Source of the DNA: Sarcophilus harrisii | Taxonomy: Eukaryota; Chordata; Mammalia; Dasyuromorphia; Dasyuridae | Reading direction: 5' to 3' | DNA length: 64,000 bases | Assembly: GCF_902635505.1 (NCBI RefSeq) | Contig: NC_045432.1 | Span: forward strand, 4,693,762 to 4,757,761 | Part shown: positions 1 through 12,700 of the stretch, piece after piece | How positions within the stretch are numbered: the stretch's first letter is position 1 | Layout of the letters: each line of letters opens with the position of its first letter | Program-made: the position numbers and the translations under genes | Notes under the pieces: model-generated | Told to the model about the DNA's origin: nothing | The model's input: only the letters and a program-made list of their open reading frames with translations | Database searches by the model: none

Positions 1-584
1 TTTGGATGCTAATTGGGCACAATTCACATCCATCTTCACCCTTATCAGTCAGAAGCTGTTGTGGAAGATGAGTCCTCCATCTCTAGCCCCAAATAAATTT
101 GGGTCTCAGTTCTTTGGGACGGCAATGATGGAGTCACAGCATCTGCCCCAGCCCAAATATCCTGTCCCTTTTTCTCAGGAACTTCACTAGACCAACAGGA
201 CCCTTTAGTTTTTCCATACACATGTGGCTGCTGCTTCAGCCCTAGAAGAATCCATACCATAATCCAATCCCAGGGACATTTCCCACCCCTACCTTACCTG
301 AGACTGTCCAAAGGGATGCACAACCTTTTGAGACTATCAGATTTCCCTGGGCCAGTTCTCCCGGACGAGCCTCTAAAAACGGGTAGGTCACAAGTCCACC
401 AACTCCATTAAAAAGAGAGGTATTTCAAAGTAGACAACAGAAGCCTGTATTTGATCACATTTCAGGAGAACTGCGCATCTCCCCCCACCAGGGCAGAGTG
501 ACAGTAACAAGAGGCAGCATACAGAAATCAAGGAGAGGATTAGGTACCAAAACATAATAAATCTGGTTGGATAGAGCGGGTGCC
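1..584 (-). mobile_element. ERV fossil fragment, gammaretrovirus-like (leader plus LTR), copy 1
   Basis: The LTR (about 373-584) and part of the leader run in the minus orientation and leave the window at position 1. A stretch at about 350-370 resembles a proline-tRNA primer-binding site, which supports a class I (gammaretrovirus-like) family. It is broken and incomplete. It abuts the ATRX-like long exon, and the same arrangement occurs in the duplicate at 43.8-44.77 kb, so insertion preceded the duplication. Confidence 0.7.
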
Positions 585-1183
585 GTCCCATCTCTTTAAC
601 CAATTTAATTACTTCATTAATCAGGCAATCTTCCAAGGCCTCCAGAGCATTACATATCTCCATTATCATGTATTTCATAATTTCATACTGACAGTCCCTC
701 TCACTTGGGCTAAGTTCTGAGCAATGGAATGTTTGTTGCATATGTTTCAGCAAAGTAGCGTTTGTTTCTCTCAAGTTGTCAACCAATGCTTTTGTCTTCT
801 CAATCAAGGCTTTTGGAATCAGTGATGTGTGAAAAGGGCGTTGTGCAGTATCAGAGGAAGGGTTATACACCTGATGTGTCTCTTCAGCGCAACTTCCATG
901 CTTTAATTTCTCTGAATGATCACATGTGTTATCAGTCTTTTCACATACTAACTTTTTCTTTTTAGACTGCTGTTCTAAGTCTGATAAATTGTCAAATACA
1001 CAGTCGCATATGGCAACCAAATCCAATAAAGGCTCTGGCTGACAAATGTAACAACTCCACTTAGTGTTCTTATCCATCACTTTTGACATCTCCTTTTTCC
1101 CTAGATTGCGCCAAATGCATTTCTTACAAAAAGCATTATGGCAGAAATCACAAAAAATTAAATCTCTGCCTTCTGCACACCAT
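388..1183 (-). CDS. ATRX-like: ATRX-like exon 8 (start of the long exon), ending in an LTR
   Basis: The acceptor is a pyrimidine tract followed by AG at 1185-1184, and the first base completes an Arg codon split with the previous exon. The exon encodes RWCAEG, then the PHD-like half of ADD ([27 protein letters not shown]), a Lys-rich stretch and the helical region that follows ADD in ATRX. Near 585-588, after the residues VKEM, host sequence stops and the frame continues for 66 residues into the neighbouring ERV LTR before a stop codon at 388-390. That tail contains a strongly hydrophobic run ([20 protein letters not shown]), resembling a membrane segment. In human ATRX this exon is about 3 kb; here only about 0.6 kb of it survives. 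The duplicate at 44.9-45.5 kb extends slightly further into ATRX-like sequence, so this copy has also lost about 115 bp at the junction. Confidence 0.88.
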
Positions 1184-4100
1184 CTGAAATGTAAAAAACA
1201 AACAGAAACACTGAAGTATCATTCTTAGTCAACTGTTTAAAGTCTTTTCAAAAGGTTAATCAGGAACAATTTTACTAATTAAAAAAAATTTAATATAACT
1301 AAATATATTTCAACATATATTCTTATAAATTATTCATGTAATTATAAAAGTAAAAGCAGGAACTTATCCAATTTCTGTAAATGAAACATCTTTACAACTT
1401 TAAAATATTGCCCCAAATTAATTGTGGAATGGAAAGAACCAACAAATGAAAAGGATAAAACCAAACTTATGTAACCACTCCTGGGCCTTCCACACATGAC
1501 CTTGAAAGGCAACTGAATCAGCAGCAGCTGATGCTTCCAGGGCTCTCAGTAAGGACTGAGAAACTGGTCAGAAAGTGGATCCTTAGCTGGCACTGGGTCC
1601 AGGACTCTGTTGCATTGGCCATATGGAGATCCACATTACCATCCTAAGGCAAGAACGAAGACTAGCATCCAAGGGGTAGTTCACAGATCCAGTTAAGCAA
1701 ATAGAGCTTATGGTCATTCACAGATTTTTAAAGTTCAGACCAGAAAATCAGGGATTAAACCTTTCCTTAGATCATAACACCCTAGAAAAGCAGAGAACTT
1801 ACAGATGCCCAGGAACAACTCTGAACTAACAGAACAAACACTTGAAGCTTGGGGCAAAGCTCTCTTCATTCAGGACCCAATTTTATTATAAAGGTAGAAC
1901 TTAAGATTGATTTTTCCAGCCTATCAGTAAACAACTAAAAAGGACATGACCATAAAAAATTACTCTGGTGACAGGGAAGAGCAAAACACAAAATCAGAAA
2001 ATATCAACACAGTCAAAGTATTCAAGGTCATAAAAAAATTTGAATTAGTCTAACACATCAAAAAGAATCACTGAAAAATGCTTGAAAAAAAGATCCCAAC
2101 AGGAAAGGAAAGAGGTAGAAGAAAAGTTGGGGAAAATAGTGAAAGTGATGCAAGAAAATCATGAAAAAAGTTAACATCTTGATAGCAAAAATGCATTTAT
2201 GAGAAAAAATATTTTAGAAAGCAAAATTGGGAATTTCACTAAAAAAAACTTCTTTAAAAAAAGAAAAGTTCACTGAAGAACACAATGCCTTGATAATTGC
2301 AATGGGACAAATGGAACTTAATGAAAATAACGTGATATTTCTCAATAGAAGATGAAAGTAAGTTTGTTAATTATGAAGCAGATATTTGCAAGCACCTTTG
2401 TGACAAAGAATATGAAGCTTTAGCTTTAATCCAGTAAATTTAAAGTAGATATGAACCCCTGAACAAGCACTTTCCCTGGCTAGTTTTTACCTACCTCACA
2501 GGATGTTGTAAGCTCAGGAAGAAGCCCATATGACTCTTATCAGTTATAACAATTTCATTAAGAGTATTCTGTTTAGAGAATGATTGTGAGGATAAAACTC
2601 CTTTGTCCATCCCTCAAACTCTGTGCATCTTTATACAATCTTTAGAGATGCTGATTATCGTATCTTTAGACAGGTCCCAGCCCTGGTCTGCCAAGTATAT
2701 TCCATCTACTTCCTGGATACCCCTCACCTTTGAGCTCCCCGCCACTTCCTGTCCTCCTTGATCCTCACCAACTTGAGTTCCTACCTTTATCCCTGAGATA
2801 TTCCCCAAGGTTATATTTCCTTTATCAAAGATCAGCTTATGATAAAGACCTTTGCCAAGTTTTCTTCCTGACTAAGCCCACCAGGAGGTTCTTCTTTCTC
2901 CCTCCTTCTTTCCAATGGTGCCATTGTCCTTACTCTAACTGGTGATTCTACTAAACTCCTCTGTGAATCTAACCTACCCATCAATGGCACGCTTAGGCCT
3001 CCTGCTATGTTCCTTTCCCGGATCCTTCCAAATTCCTTTCCAACTAGATGCTCTCCCAACTCTATTCCATATTGGCCACTTCAGGGGCCTATTTTATCTC
3101 TGCTTTGTAATCTCTTCTCCTAAATAACACTTTATTTTGATAGAGAATGGCCATCATGAATTTCTCTCATGTTTTTTCTGAACTTGTTTTTGCCACCACA
3201 ACCTCATCACTGCCTGTTTGACTTTGGGCAAGCCACTTAATGTCTATTTGCTTTGGTTTCCTCAACTGTAACAATAGCACCTATGTTTCAGGATTGTGTG
3301 ACTTAGCTTAGCAACCAGTCCTTAAACATATCAGGTATCATTATCATCATTAACATCATTATCATACTATTATTATTAGTCGAAATGTTTCTTTCCAGAT
3401 CACTGATGCTAGGGTCCAAATTTCTAAGATATTTGCAAATACTAAATGTTTAGTAAACATATTTTCAATTTAAAAATTTTCAAAAACACTATCTTATTTT
3501 GCTCAACTTTATGCCAATAAATTTGATAACCTAAGTGAAATGGATGACTACCTCCAAAAATATAGACTTCCCAGACTAACAGAGGAGGAAGTAAATTGCT
3601 TGAATAGTCCCATTTCAGAAAAAGAAATAGAACAGGCAATTAAACAACTCCCTAAGAAAAAATCCCCAGGACCAGATGGATTTACATGTGAATTTTACCA
3701 AACATTTAAAGAACAATTGGCCCCAATGCTATATAAATTATTTGATAAAATAGGGAATGAAGGAGTCCTACCAAATTCCTTCTATGACACAGACATGGTA
3801 CTGATACCTAAACCAGGTAGGCTGAAAACAGAGAAAGAAAATTATAGACCAATCTCCCTAATGAATATTGATGCTAAAATCTTAAATAAGATATTAGCAA
3901 AAAGACTACAGAAAATCATCTCCAAGATAATACACTATGATCAAGTAGGATTTATACCAGGAATGCAGGGCTGGTTCAATATTAGGAAAACTATCAATAT
4001 AATTGGCCATGTTAATAACCAAATTAACAAAAACCATATGATCATCTCAATAGATGCAGAAAAAGCATTTGATAAAATCCAACATCCATTCCTATTAAAA

Positions 4101-6675
4101 ACACTTGAGAGTATAGGAATAAATGGACTTTTCCTTAAAATAATCAGCAGCATCTATTTAAAACCATCAGTAAGCATCATATGTAATGGAGACAAACTGC
4201 AACCATTCCCAATAAGATCTGGAGTGAAACAAGGTTGCCCACTATCACCGTTACTATTTAATATTGTATTAGAAACGCTAGCTATAGCAATAAGAGCTGA
4301 GAAAGAGATTAAAGGAATAAGAATAGGCAATGAGGAAGCCAAATTATCACTCTTTGCCGATGACATGATGGTATACTTAGAGAACCCCAGAGATTCTGCT
4401 AAAAAGTTATTAGAAATAATCCACAACTTTAGCAAAGTTGCTGGTTATAAAATAAACCCACATAAGTCATCAGCATTCTTATATATCACTAACAAAATCC
4501 AACAGTCAGAGTTACAAAGAGAAATTCCATTTAAAGTAACTACTGATAATATAAAATATTTAGGAATCTATCTGCCAAGGGAAAATCAGAAACTTTATGA
4601 GCAAAATTACAGACCACTTTTCACACAAATTAAGTCTGATCTAACCAATTGGAAAAATATTAAATGCTCTTGGATAGGGCGAGCAAATATAATAAAGATG
4701 ACAATATTACCTAAACTAATCTATTTATTTAGCGCTATACCAATCAGACTCCCAAAAAACTATTTTAATGACCTAGAAAAAATAACAACAAAGTTCATAT
4801 GGAAAAACAAAAGGTCAAGAATTTCAAGGGAATTAATGAAAAAAAAATCAAATGATGGTGGCTTAGCTGTACCAGATCTAAAATTATATTATAGAGCAGC
4901 AGTTACCAAAACTATTTGGTATTGGCTAAGGAATAGATTAGTTGATCAGTGGAATAGATTAGGTTCAAGGGATAAAACAGTCAACAAATATAGCAACCTA
5001 GTCTTTGACAAACCCAAAGATCCCAGCTTTTGGGATAAGAACTTACTGTTTGATAAAAATTGCTGGGAAAATTGGAAACTAATATGGCAGAAACTAGGCA
5101 TTGATCCATACTTAACGCCGTACACCAAGATAAGGTCAAAATGGGTTCATGACCTAGGCATAAAGAATGAAATTATTAATAAATTAGAGGAACATAGGAT
5201 AGTTTACCTCTCAGACCTGTGGAAGGGGAAGGTCTTTATGACCAAAGCAGAACTAGAGATCATTACTGATCACAAAATAGAAAATTTCGATTATACCAAA
5301 CTGAAAAGTTTTTGTACAAACAAAACTAATGCAGACAAGATTAGAAGGGAAGCAATAAACTGGGAAAATATTTTTACAGTCAAAGGTTCTGATAAAGGCC
5401 TCATTTCCAAAATATATAGAGAATTAACTCTAATTTATAAAAAATCAAGCCATTCTCCAATTGAAAAATGGTCAAAGGATATGAACAGACAATTCTCAGA
5501 TGAAGAAATTGAAACTATTTCTAGTCATATGAAAAGATGCTCCAAGTCATTATTAATCAGAGAAATGCAAATTAAGACAACTCTAAGATACCACTACACA
5601 CCTGTCAGATTGGCTAAGATGACAGGAAAAAATAATGATGATTGTTGGAGGGGATGTGGGAAAACTGGGACATTGATGCATTGTTGGTGGAGTTGTGAAC
5701 GAATCCAACCATTTTGGAGAGTAGTTTGGAACTATGCTCAAAAAGTTATCAAACTGTGCATACCCTTTGATCCAGCAGTGTTACTACTGGGATTATATCC
5801 CAAAGAGATTATAAAGAAGGGAAAGGGACCTGTATGTGCACGAATGTTTGTGGCAGCCCTTTTTGTAGTGGCTAAAAACTGGAAACTGAATGGATGTCCA
5901 TCAGTTGGAGAATGGCTGAATAAATTGTGGTATATGAATATTATGGAATATTACTGTTCTGTAAGAAATGACCAACAGGATGATTTCAGAAAGGCCTGGA
6001 GAGACTTACACGAACTGATGCTGAGTGAAATGAGCAGGACCAGGAGATCATTATATACTTCAACAACAATACTATATGATGACCAGTTCTGATGGACCAG
6101 GCCATCCTCAGCAACGAGATCAACCAAATCATTTCTAATGGAGCAGTAATGAACTGAACTAGCTATGCCCAGAAAAAGAACTCTGGGAGATGACTAAAAA
6201 CCATTATATTGATTTCCCAATCCCTATATTTATGCACACCTGCATTTTTGATTTCCTTCACAAGCTAATTGTACAATATTTCAGAGTCTGATTCTTTTTG
6301 TACAGCAAAATAACGTTTTGCTCATGTAGACTTATTGTGTATCGAATTTATATTTTAATATATTTAACATCTACTGGTCATCCTGCCATCTAGGGGAGGG
6401 GGTGGGGGGGTAAGAGGTGAAAAATTGGAACAAGAGGTTTGGCAATTGTTAATGCTGTAAAGTTACCCATGTATATATCCTGTAAATAAAAGGCTATTAA
6501 ATAAAAAAAAAAAAGAAACTAAATGGCACAAAGGGCAAAATGTGTCTTGTAGGAAGAAAACCAAAAGCACTTAGTGAATTTAGGGAATACTTTGTGTTAG
6601 TTATTAATAACACAAAAGACACATATATAACAGGCTTTGCCTTCAAGGAACATAGATTCCCTAGGGAGGAGACAA

Positions 6676-6708
<33 letters not shown>

Positions 6709-9700
6709 TTTAATACAGAATAAATGTGAACTAATATTGAAGGGGAAACTAGAATCCAGATACTGTAAAATAGATTGCCCTCTACCAAGAAACACCTAAG
6801 TTTTGAGTGCAATGTTTGATTTCAAAGACTGGTTTGAGGCAAATGATGGAGGAAATTCAGAAGCTGCTAAATGAAAAAGAAGAACTCCACAGATAGATCA
6901 GCAGGATAGTTCCTCCAAATCTAAGAAAATAGCATTCAATTCCATCAAAAGTAAAATAAATAAAATATCAAATATTTTGTTGCTGGGCTGGGCCCTCCTC
7001 CTGGGTTGCTATGGAAACAAGGCCTCTCTGTACCCAAGTGGCAAGGGGGAGTCTCTATGTTGATCAGCAAAGGGGTCAAGATCTGGCTGGTGCCTTGTTC
7101 TGGGGGTGAGGGGCCGACACTGAGGTCTTCTTTTGAAGGCAGGCGAGCAATCACCTTCTAAGAGATTGTTGTTTAGGGAGAAGGTGGGTCCTCACAGGTA
7201 ATTGCCCTAAATTTGGAACTCTTCTTGGCCCCCTGCTGTGTAGTGTGACTACTACTACTACAATCTACCCCTACTACTAATTACTACTACTACCCACTAC
7301 CTATTACTACTACCTAGTACTACTACTCCTACTACCACCTACTAATACTACTACTAATACAACATTTGACACTTGTGTACCTCTTACCCCAGTGAGACAC
7401 ATCTACTTCAGCTAAACTTTAATGGAAGATGGGTATTTTGAAAAGCAAATAAACAAAGATTTCAGAGCAATACAAAGGTGCAGGAACAGGAAATTTAAGG
7501 TGAACTGTCAAGTTACTGAAAATAAAATTTAATAAATTCACGTTCATAATGCCTGTTTCCACTGCCACAGGGCAGGTCATTGCAGCCATAACCACATGGC
7601 AGGTCATATTGCAGCCTTTGAAAGGGCATCAATACCAAAAGCCCCCTGATCCTTGCGCTCAGTGCCATCAATTTGGGCATTGAAAGCTAGACAGTTAGTT
7701 GTAACTAACATCTGGACCCTCCTCCAAAACCAGCCACCAGCAAGATTCTGTTACCACAGAAACCATCAGTAAGGGCCTTCCCCACCCCACCCCACCTGTG
7801 GGGCAGCCTAAGAGCTAAATAAACTCCACACCCCAGGGAGGTGATCAGGGAAAGCAGACCCCCACCACCATCCTAAGTCCTGAAAGCCAGCAGCAGGCAG
7901 CACCGAAATTTAGGATGGCACAAGACCAGAGCAGAACTACCACATAAAAAAATCTGAGTCAAAAAAAGAAGAAAGGAAATGCAAGGAAAAATAAAAAAAA
8001 AGTAGGGGGAAAGAGTTACTTTCTAAAGATAATGAAAAGTTATTATAGGAACAGGGAAGATCGAGGTATATTTATAAAAGGACAACAGTATCAAAGTGGT
8101 TATATTTGGAGTCTCAAAAAATGTAATTTGTTCTCAGATCCCTGAAAAAATCTTGGAAGAGCTTAAAAGGTATTTTTAAAAGTGTAAACTAGAAGAGAAC
8201 AAGTCTAAAGGGTTAAATTGAGAGGAAATTAAGGAAGTACTTATTGAAAAGAGAGGAAGCCAAGGTCAGAGTGAAAAAATGCCAACACACTTGACTTAGG
8301 TACATCCCCAAAGGGGAGACAGAAAAACTGGGATGACCAGACTGTCATCCTTCCCAAATCTGTTTCCTGGTCCCTCTGATATGATGCAGCCCTTGCACAC
8401 GATGTACTAGAGGCCCCAAGAGTGGTAGAGACCCCAGTACTTTTCGAGAAATCTCAGGCCAGATTTTGAGTAGATGCTCATCATTTGGGGAAAGGCTGAA
8501 CAAAGTTGTATATGAAGGTAATGGAATATTGGTGTGATATAAAAGATGGTGATCAAGCTGATTTTAGAAAGACCTGGAAAGATTTACAAGAACTGATGCT
8601 GAGTGAAACAACCAGAACCAGGAATGCATTGTACACAGTAACAGCATGAATATGCAATGATCAACTATGAAAGACTTGGTTCTTTTCTGTGGCTCAGTGA
8701 TCCAAAGTAATCCCAATAGATTTTGGACAGTAAATGCCATCTGCATCCAGAAAAAGAACTATGGAGATTGAATGTAAATCAACACATGCTATGTTCACAT
8801 CTTTTTTCAGTTTTTTTTCTCTCCCATGGTTTTTCTCTTTTATTCTGATTCTTCTCTCCCAACATGATTCATAAAACAATGTGTATTAAAAATAAATTTA
8901 TTTTAAAAATTTCAGAGACAACTGAAATGACTCAATAATAAAGAATATGATTGTGGCAGTTATGTTGGAAATTCAGTATGAACTAGACTTTGTTAGTATT
9001 TTTTGTGTTATGGAAACCTTTAGGGTATAATGATGCCTTTAGCATGAAATTTTTTAACTTCTTAAAAAGATTTAATTTTAAATGTCAATTACAATAAATG
9101 TATAAATTTCTTCAACGTCTAAGTTCAGAGATACCCTGAAATTCACTAAAAGGAACCCGGTTAACAATGTCTGGTAAAATCATGAGCAGCTCATGAAGAC
9201 CTGAATCCAAATGAAAAATGAAACCATAACAAGTTGAATGCCTCTTTCTCTTCAATGAGAAAACATCGGTAGTTATACATTTAAAACTAGTATACCTCTC
9301 ATTTTGAATATATGCTATAATCTCTGACATTTGACAACACAATGAAGACTCACTGAGAGAATAAATAAAATAAATTATAAATAAATAAAACTATTTAAGA
9401 GATCCCCAAAAGAGGAATGCTTTCTATTTTGGGAGATATATTCCTACCTGCAGTGCTTATGAGGTCTAGTAGAATCATGCCTTATGTCATCACTCGTATA
9501 TATGTAGCAGCTCTAAAAAAGGAATTAACATTCAATTCTAAATGTTTTAAATCTGTTAAAATATTAACATTCACAAAGCATAAAATTTAAAATGCTTAAA
9601 TCCACACTAAGCATACACTACATTTAAACATAAAACAGGTATGTTAACTTTAGTGACACTGAAAAAATGAAATATTTTGCAAAAGTAAAGAACTGCCAAC

Positions 9701-12700
9701 AAAGTAAGGACATATCATGGGGAACAGAGGAACAAAATGTCTATGAAGAATTCACTTTGTTAACTGATAAGCTGATTTAAAGAAAATTCAAAACATGTTC
9801 AAAGGAAAAAAAAGCAAAAATGGATAAATGGAAAATAAACAGCACCCATGGAACAACAGAAAACATTATTAATACAAACAAAAACACAACTTTTGTTGCA
9901 CTCAAACACACTCTATATGGTGATAGAGTCTGAAAGAGCTTACATGGAGTCCTTTCTCAAATAACTTATTCGCTTCACAGGGTTATTGTGCATCAAACAA
10001 GTTTACATGTGTACAACTCTTTATAAATCTTAAAGGGTTAAGGAAAAGAAGCTATTATTAAAACTACTTTTATTATTTCAATAAACACTGATCCCCAAAG
10101 AGGTCATTTGAAATGTTCTCCTCTCACCAGAAGTAGGAAAAATAGAGCAAAATATTACAAAAATTACCAGATACTGTCAAACATGAATAGGACTGAGTTT
10201 TTTTTTTTAATTAACAATATTCTTACTAATCAAAAAGGGTGAAAATGACCTCACTATGATAGGGTCAAGACACCTTATAGCTCACTATGACTGATCCGAA
10301 CAGTATGAGCTCACAGGTCGGGCACAGATAGTCTTTGTTTGTCCTCACGTATACTAAAAACTGAAGTTTATCTAATGTAACCAATTTATTAATCAAGTCT
10401 GATTTTGTAAGTTCAGCACTTATTGCATCTCATTACTACAGCGAGAATCTTCACTTTTGAAATGAATCATTATAGAATTCATATAAATAAAAAAGATTTC
10501 TTACTCTAACAGGAGAATTTGTCCTTTATTCACAAACAAAAGGCATACTAGTTTACAGATAACAAAATCATCATCCACTTCATAACTACATACCTTACAA
10601 ATAAGAACATTCAGTGCAGGATGTCTATATACTGAATCCTCATAATGGTTCACTTGCTGACCACAAGCAGTACAACACACAATCTCATGAAGTCTTTCCC
10701 CTAAACAAATAAATTATAAACATAGTCTGTTCACAAATAAAATTTAAAATTCCATCAAACCCTGGAAACGGCCAAAAAAAGATACTGAGTTATAAAAATG
10801 CAATGTCCTATTTGCTTAATCAATAGGAATTTACAAAGATATATGTATTCACATCATTTTACTGTTGCATACTTACTCAAAATTATGGATAAGTTTCATA
10901 AATTTCACAAACTAATAAATTTTGTAACTGGAAGACATCTCATCATACATTGTCCTCAATTCATTTCTGCCTCAGTTTCCTCATCTTTAAAGTGGGCTAG
11001 AAAAGGAAACAGTAAACCACTCCAGAATTCTTGTCAAGAAAGCCCCAAATGTGGCCATCAAGAGTCAGACACAAGTAACATGACAAAAACTTTAAAAGAA
11101 AGACAGAGAGTGGGAACAATAACCACAATGAAGGAACAGAAACAGATGAACCATTAGTAGGAGAAATAGAAGGCCAGCTGGGGAAGGAAAGCAAGTATAG
11201 TTAGAATGGAAAATATTGCAGGCCTTTAAAAATCAAAATGATGGGTTTATATTTTTTTGCTAGAGACTAATTAGGTAAAGAAATAACAGAGGTAAATCAA
11301 TCACTAAGGAAAATTATTATAGCAACAAAGATGTGGAGGACTTGAATTAGAGTGCTCAATGTAGGCGATTGCTCAATAGTTGTAAACAGATATTTGAAAA
11401 AGATTAGGACAGAAATGAGTTATCGAGTTTCTGCACTGTTAAGCTAGTTAAAAATGAAAATGAGGACACCACAAGAGAATGGTGAGGTATAAAAAAGAGG
11501 ATGGATAAGGAATTAAAGACAGGGCATAATAAGACAATTGTAATGGAACAGCAGACTCCAAAGAAAGAACATCCCAGAGAAGTCATATGATTATCTTCAC
11601 AGATGCAGGGAAATACCTTTCCAAACAAGACCTAGTCGTTCCTATTAAAAAGCACTAGGGCATAATAATAAATGCATTTTGTATTAAAGTGATAAGTAAT
11701 ATTTATTGAGGGAAAAGCATCATAATGTCCAAGGAAAAGGCGAGACAGAAGAGATCCTGGGAGATCCACGAGCATTTGCTGGGTGGAGGAATGAGTGCCC
11801 TCTAACATAGATCACCACATGTCACCAGATTACAAGAGTTGTGAGCAATGGCCGAGTGTATGAAATGTATGGCTCTGGTCCAAGCAATAATAAGAGGAAG
11901 AAAACTGCAAATGCAAAGTATTTTTATAAAGAAAATACCATGGAAAGAGAATTCTGGAAGACAGGAAAGCACATCAGAAAATCAAATTTCCTTTACATAG
12001 AAAAGACAGAATATTGCCTCACAGAGTAGAGGAAATAAACAAGTCAAACAATTGTTCTAAGACAATTTGAAAAACTCAAGAAAGACTCTGCCTCCAAGGA
12101 AGAAGGGGAATGGAGCAAATTATCTTACACAAAAGTGGAAAACAAGAAGAGCTTTTACAATGAGGAAAAATGCATGAACGTCACTCCTGCTGGAAGTGGA
12201 TCAGAGAGCCTAACAGCCCGGATTGCTTATAGGAACCCATCTAGTTCTGCAGGTAGGGAAGAAAGAAGGGAAAGAGGGTCTGTGGAAGAGAGGAGCATAA
12301 ACTAAGAGGACAGGGTGAAAGAAGGATAAAAGGGTAAGTGAGGGAAAGATAATTTGAAGGGAACTACACAGTAACCTAACTGCAAATATGAATGGGATAA
12401 ACCTAAACACAAAACATAAGTGGATGAAAAAGTAAAAAATACATTGGAAGCAAAGAGACACACACAGAGTAAAGGTAAGGCCTGGAACAGAGGGTAGTAA
12501 TTATGATTTCTGATAAAGTATAAGCAAAAACATGTCTAATTAAAAGATATTAGGAAATGACTTTTCACTAAGAAGTAACATAAAAAATGAAATAGTATCA
12601 ACACTATACACATGCACCAAGTGATGCAATATCTAAATTAATTAAGAAAAAGTTAAATGAGTTATAAGGGAAAAGCAACAACACTATACAAATGAGGGCC

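Larger units (their letters stand above)
1..6637. repeat. Segmental duplication block B (partner 44179-49673)
   Basis: The ERV fragment, long ATRX-like exon and adjoining intron match 44179-49673 at roughly 95% or better by eye, for example 1441-2400 against 47480-48420. Differences include the LINE-1 at 3499-6514 found only here, and about 1.7 kb present only in the partner around 45.49-47.28 kb. The left edge is beyond the window. Confidence 0.9.

Noticed and set aside
762-965. Plus-strand frame over the ATRX-like exon
   Set aside because: It is the shadow of the minus-strand exon, whose protein is recognisable.
7247-7360. CTA/ACT tract as a CRISPR-like or regulatory array
   Set aside because: It is an imperfect trinucleotide microsatellite with no spacer structure; the genome is a mammal's.
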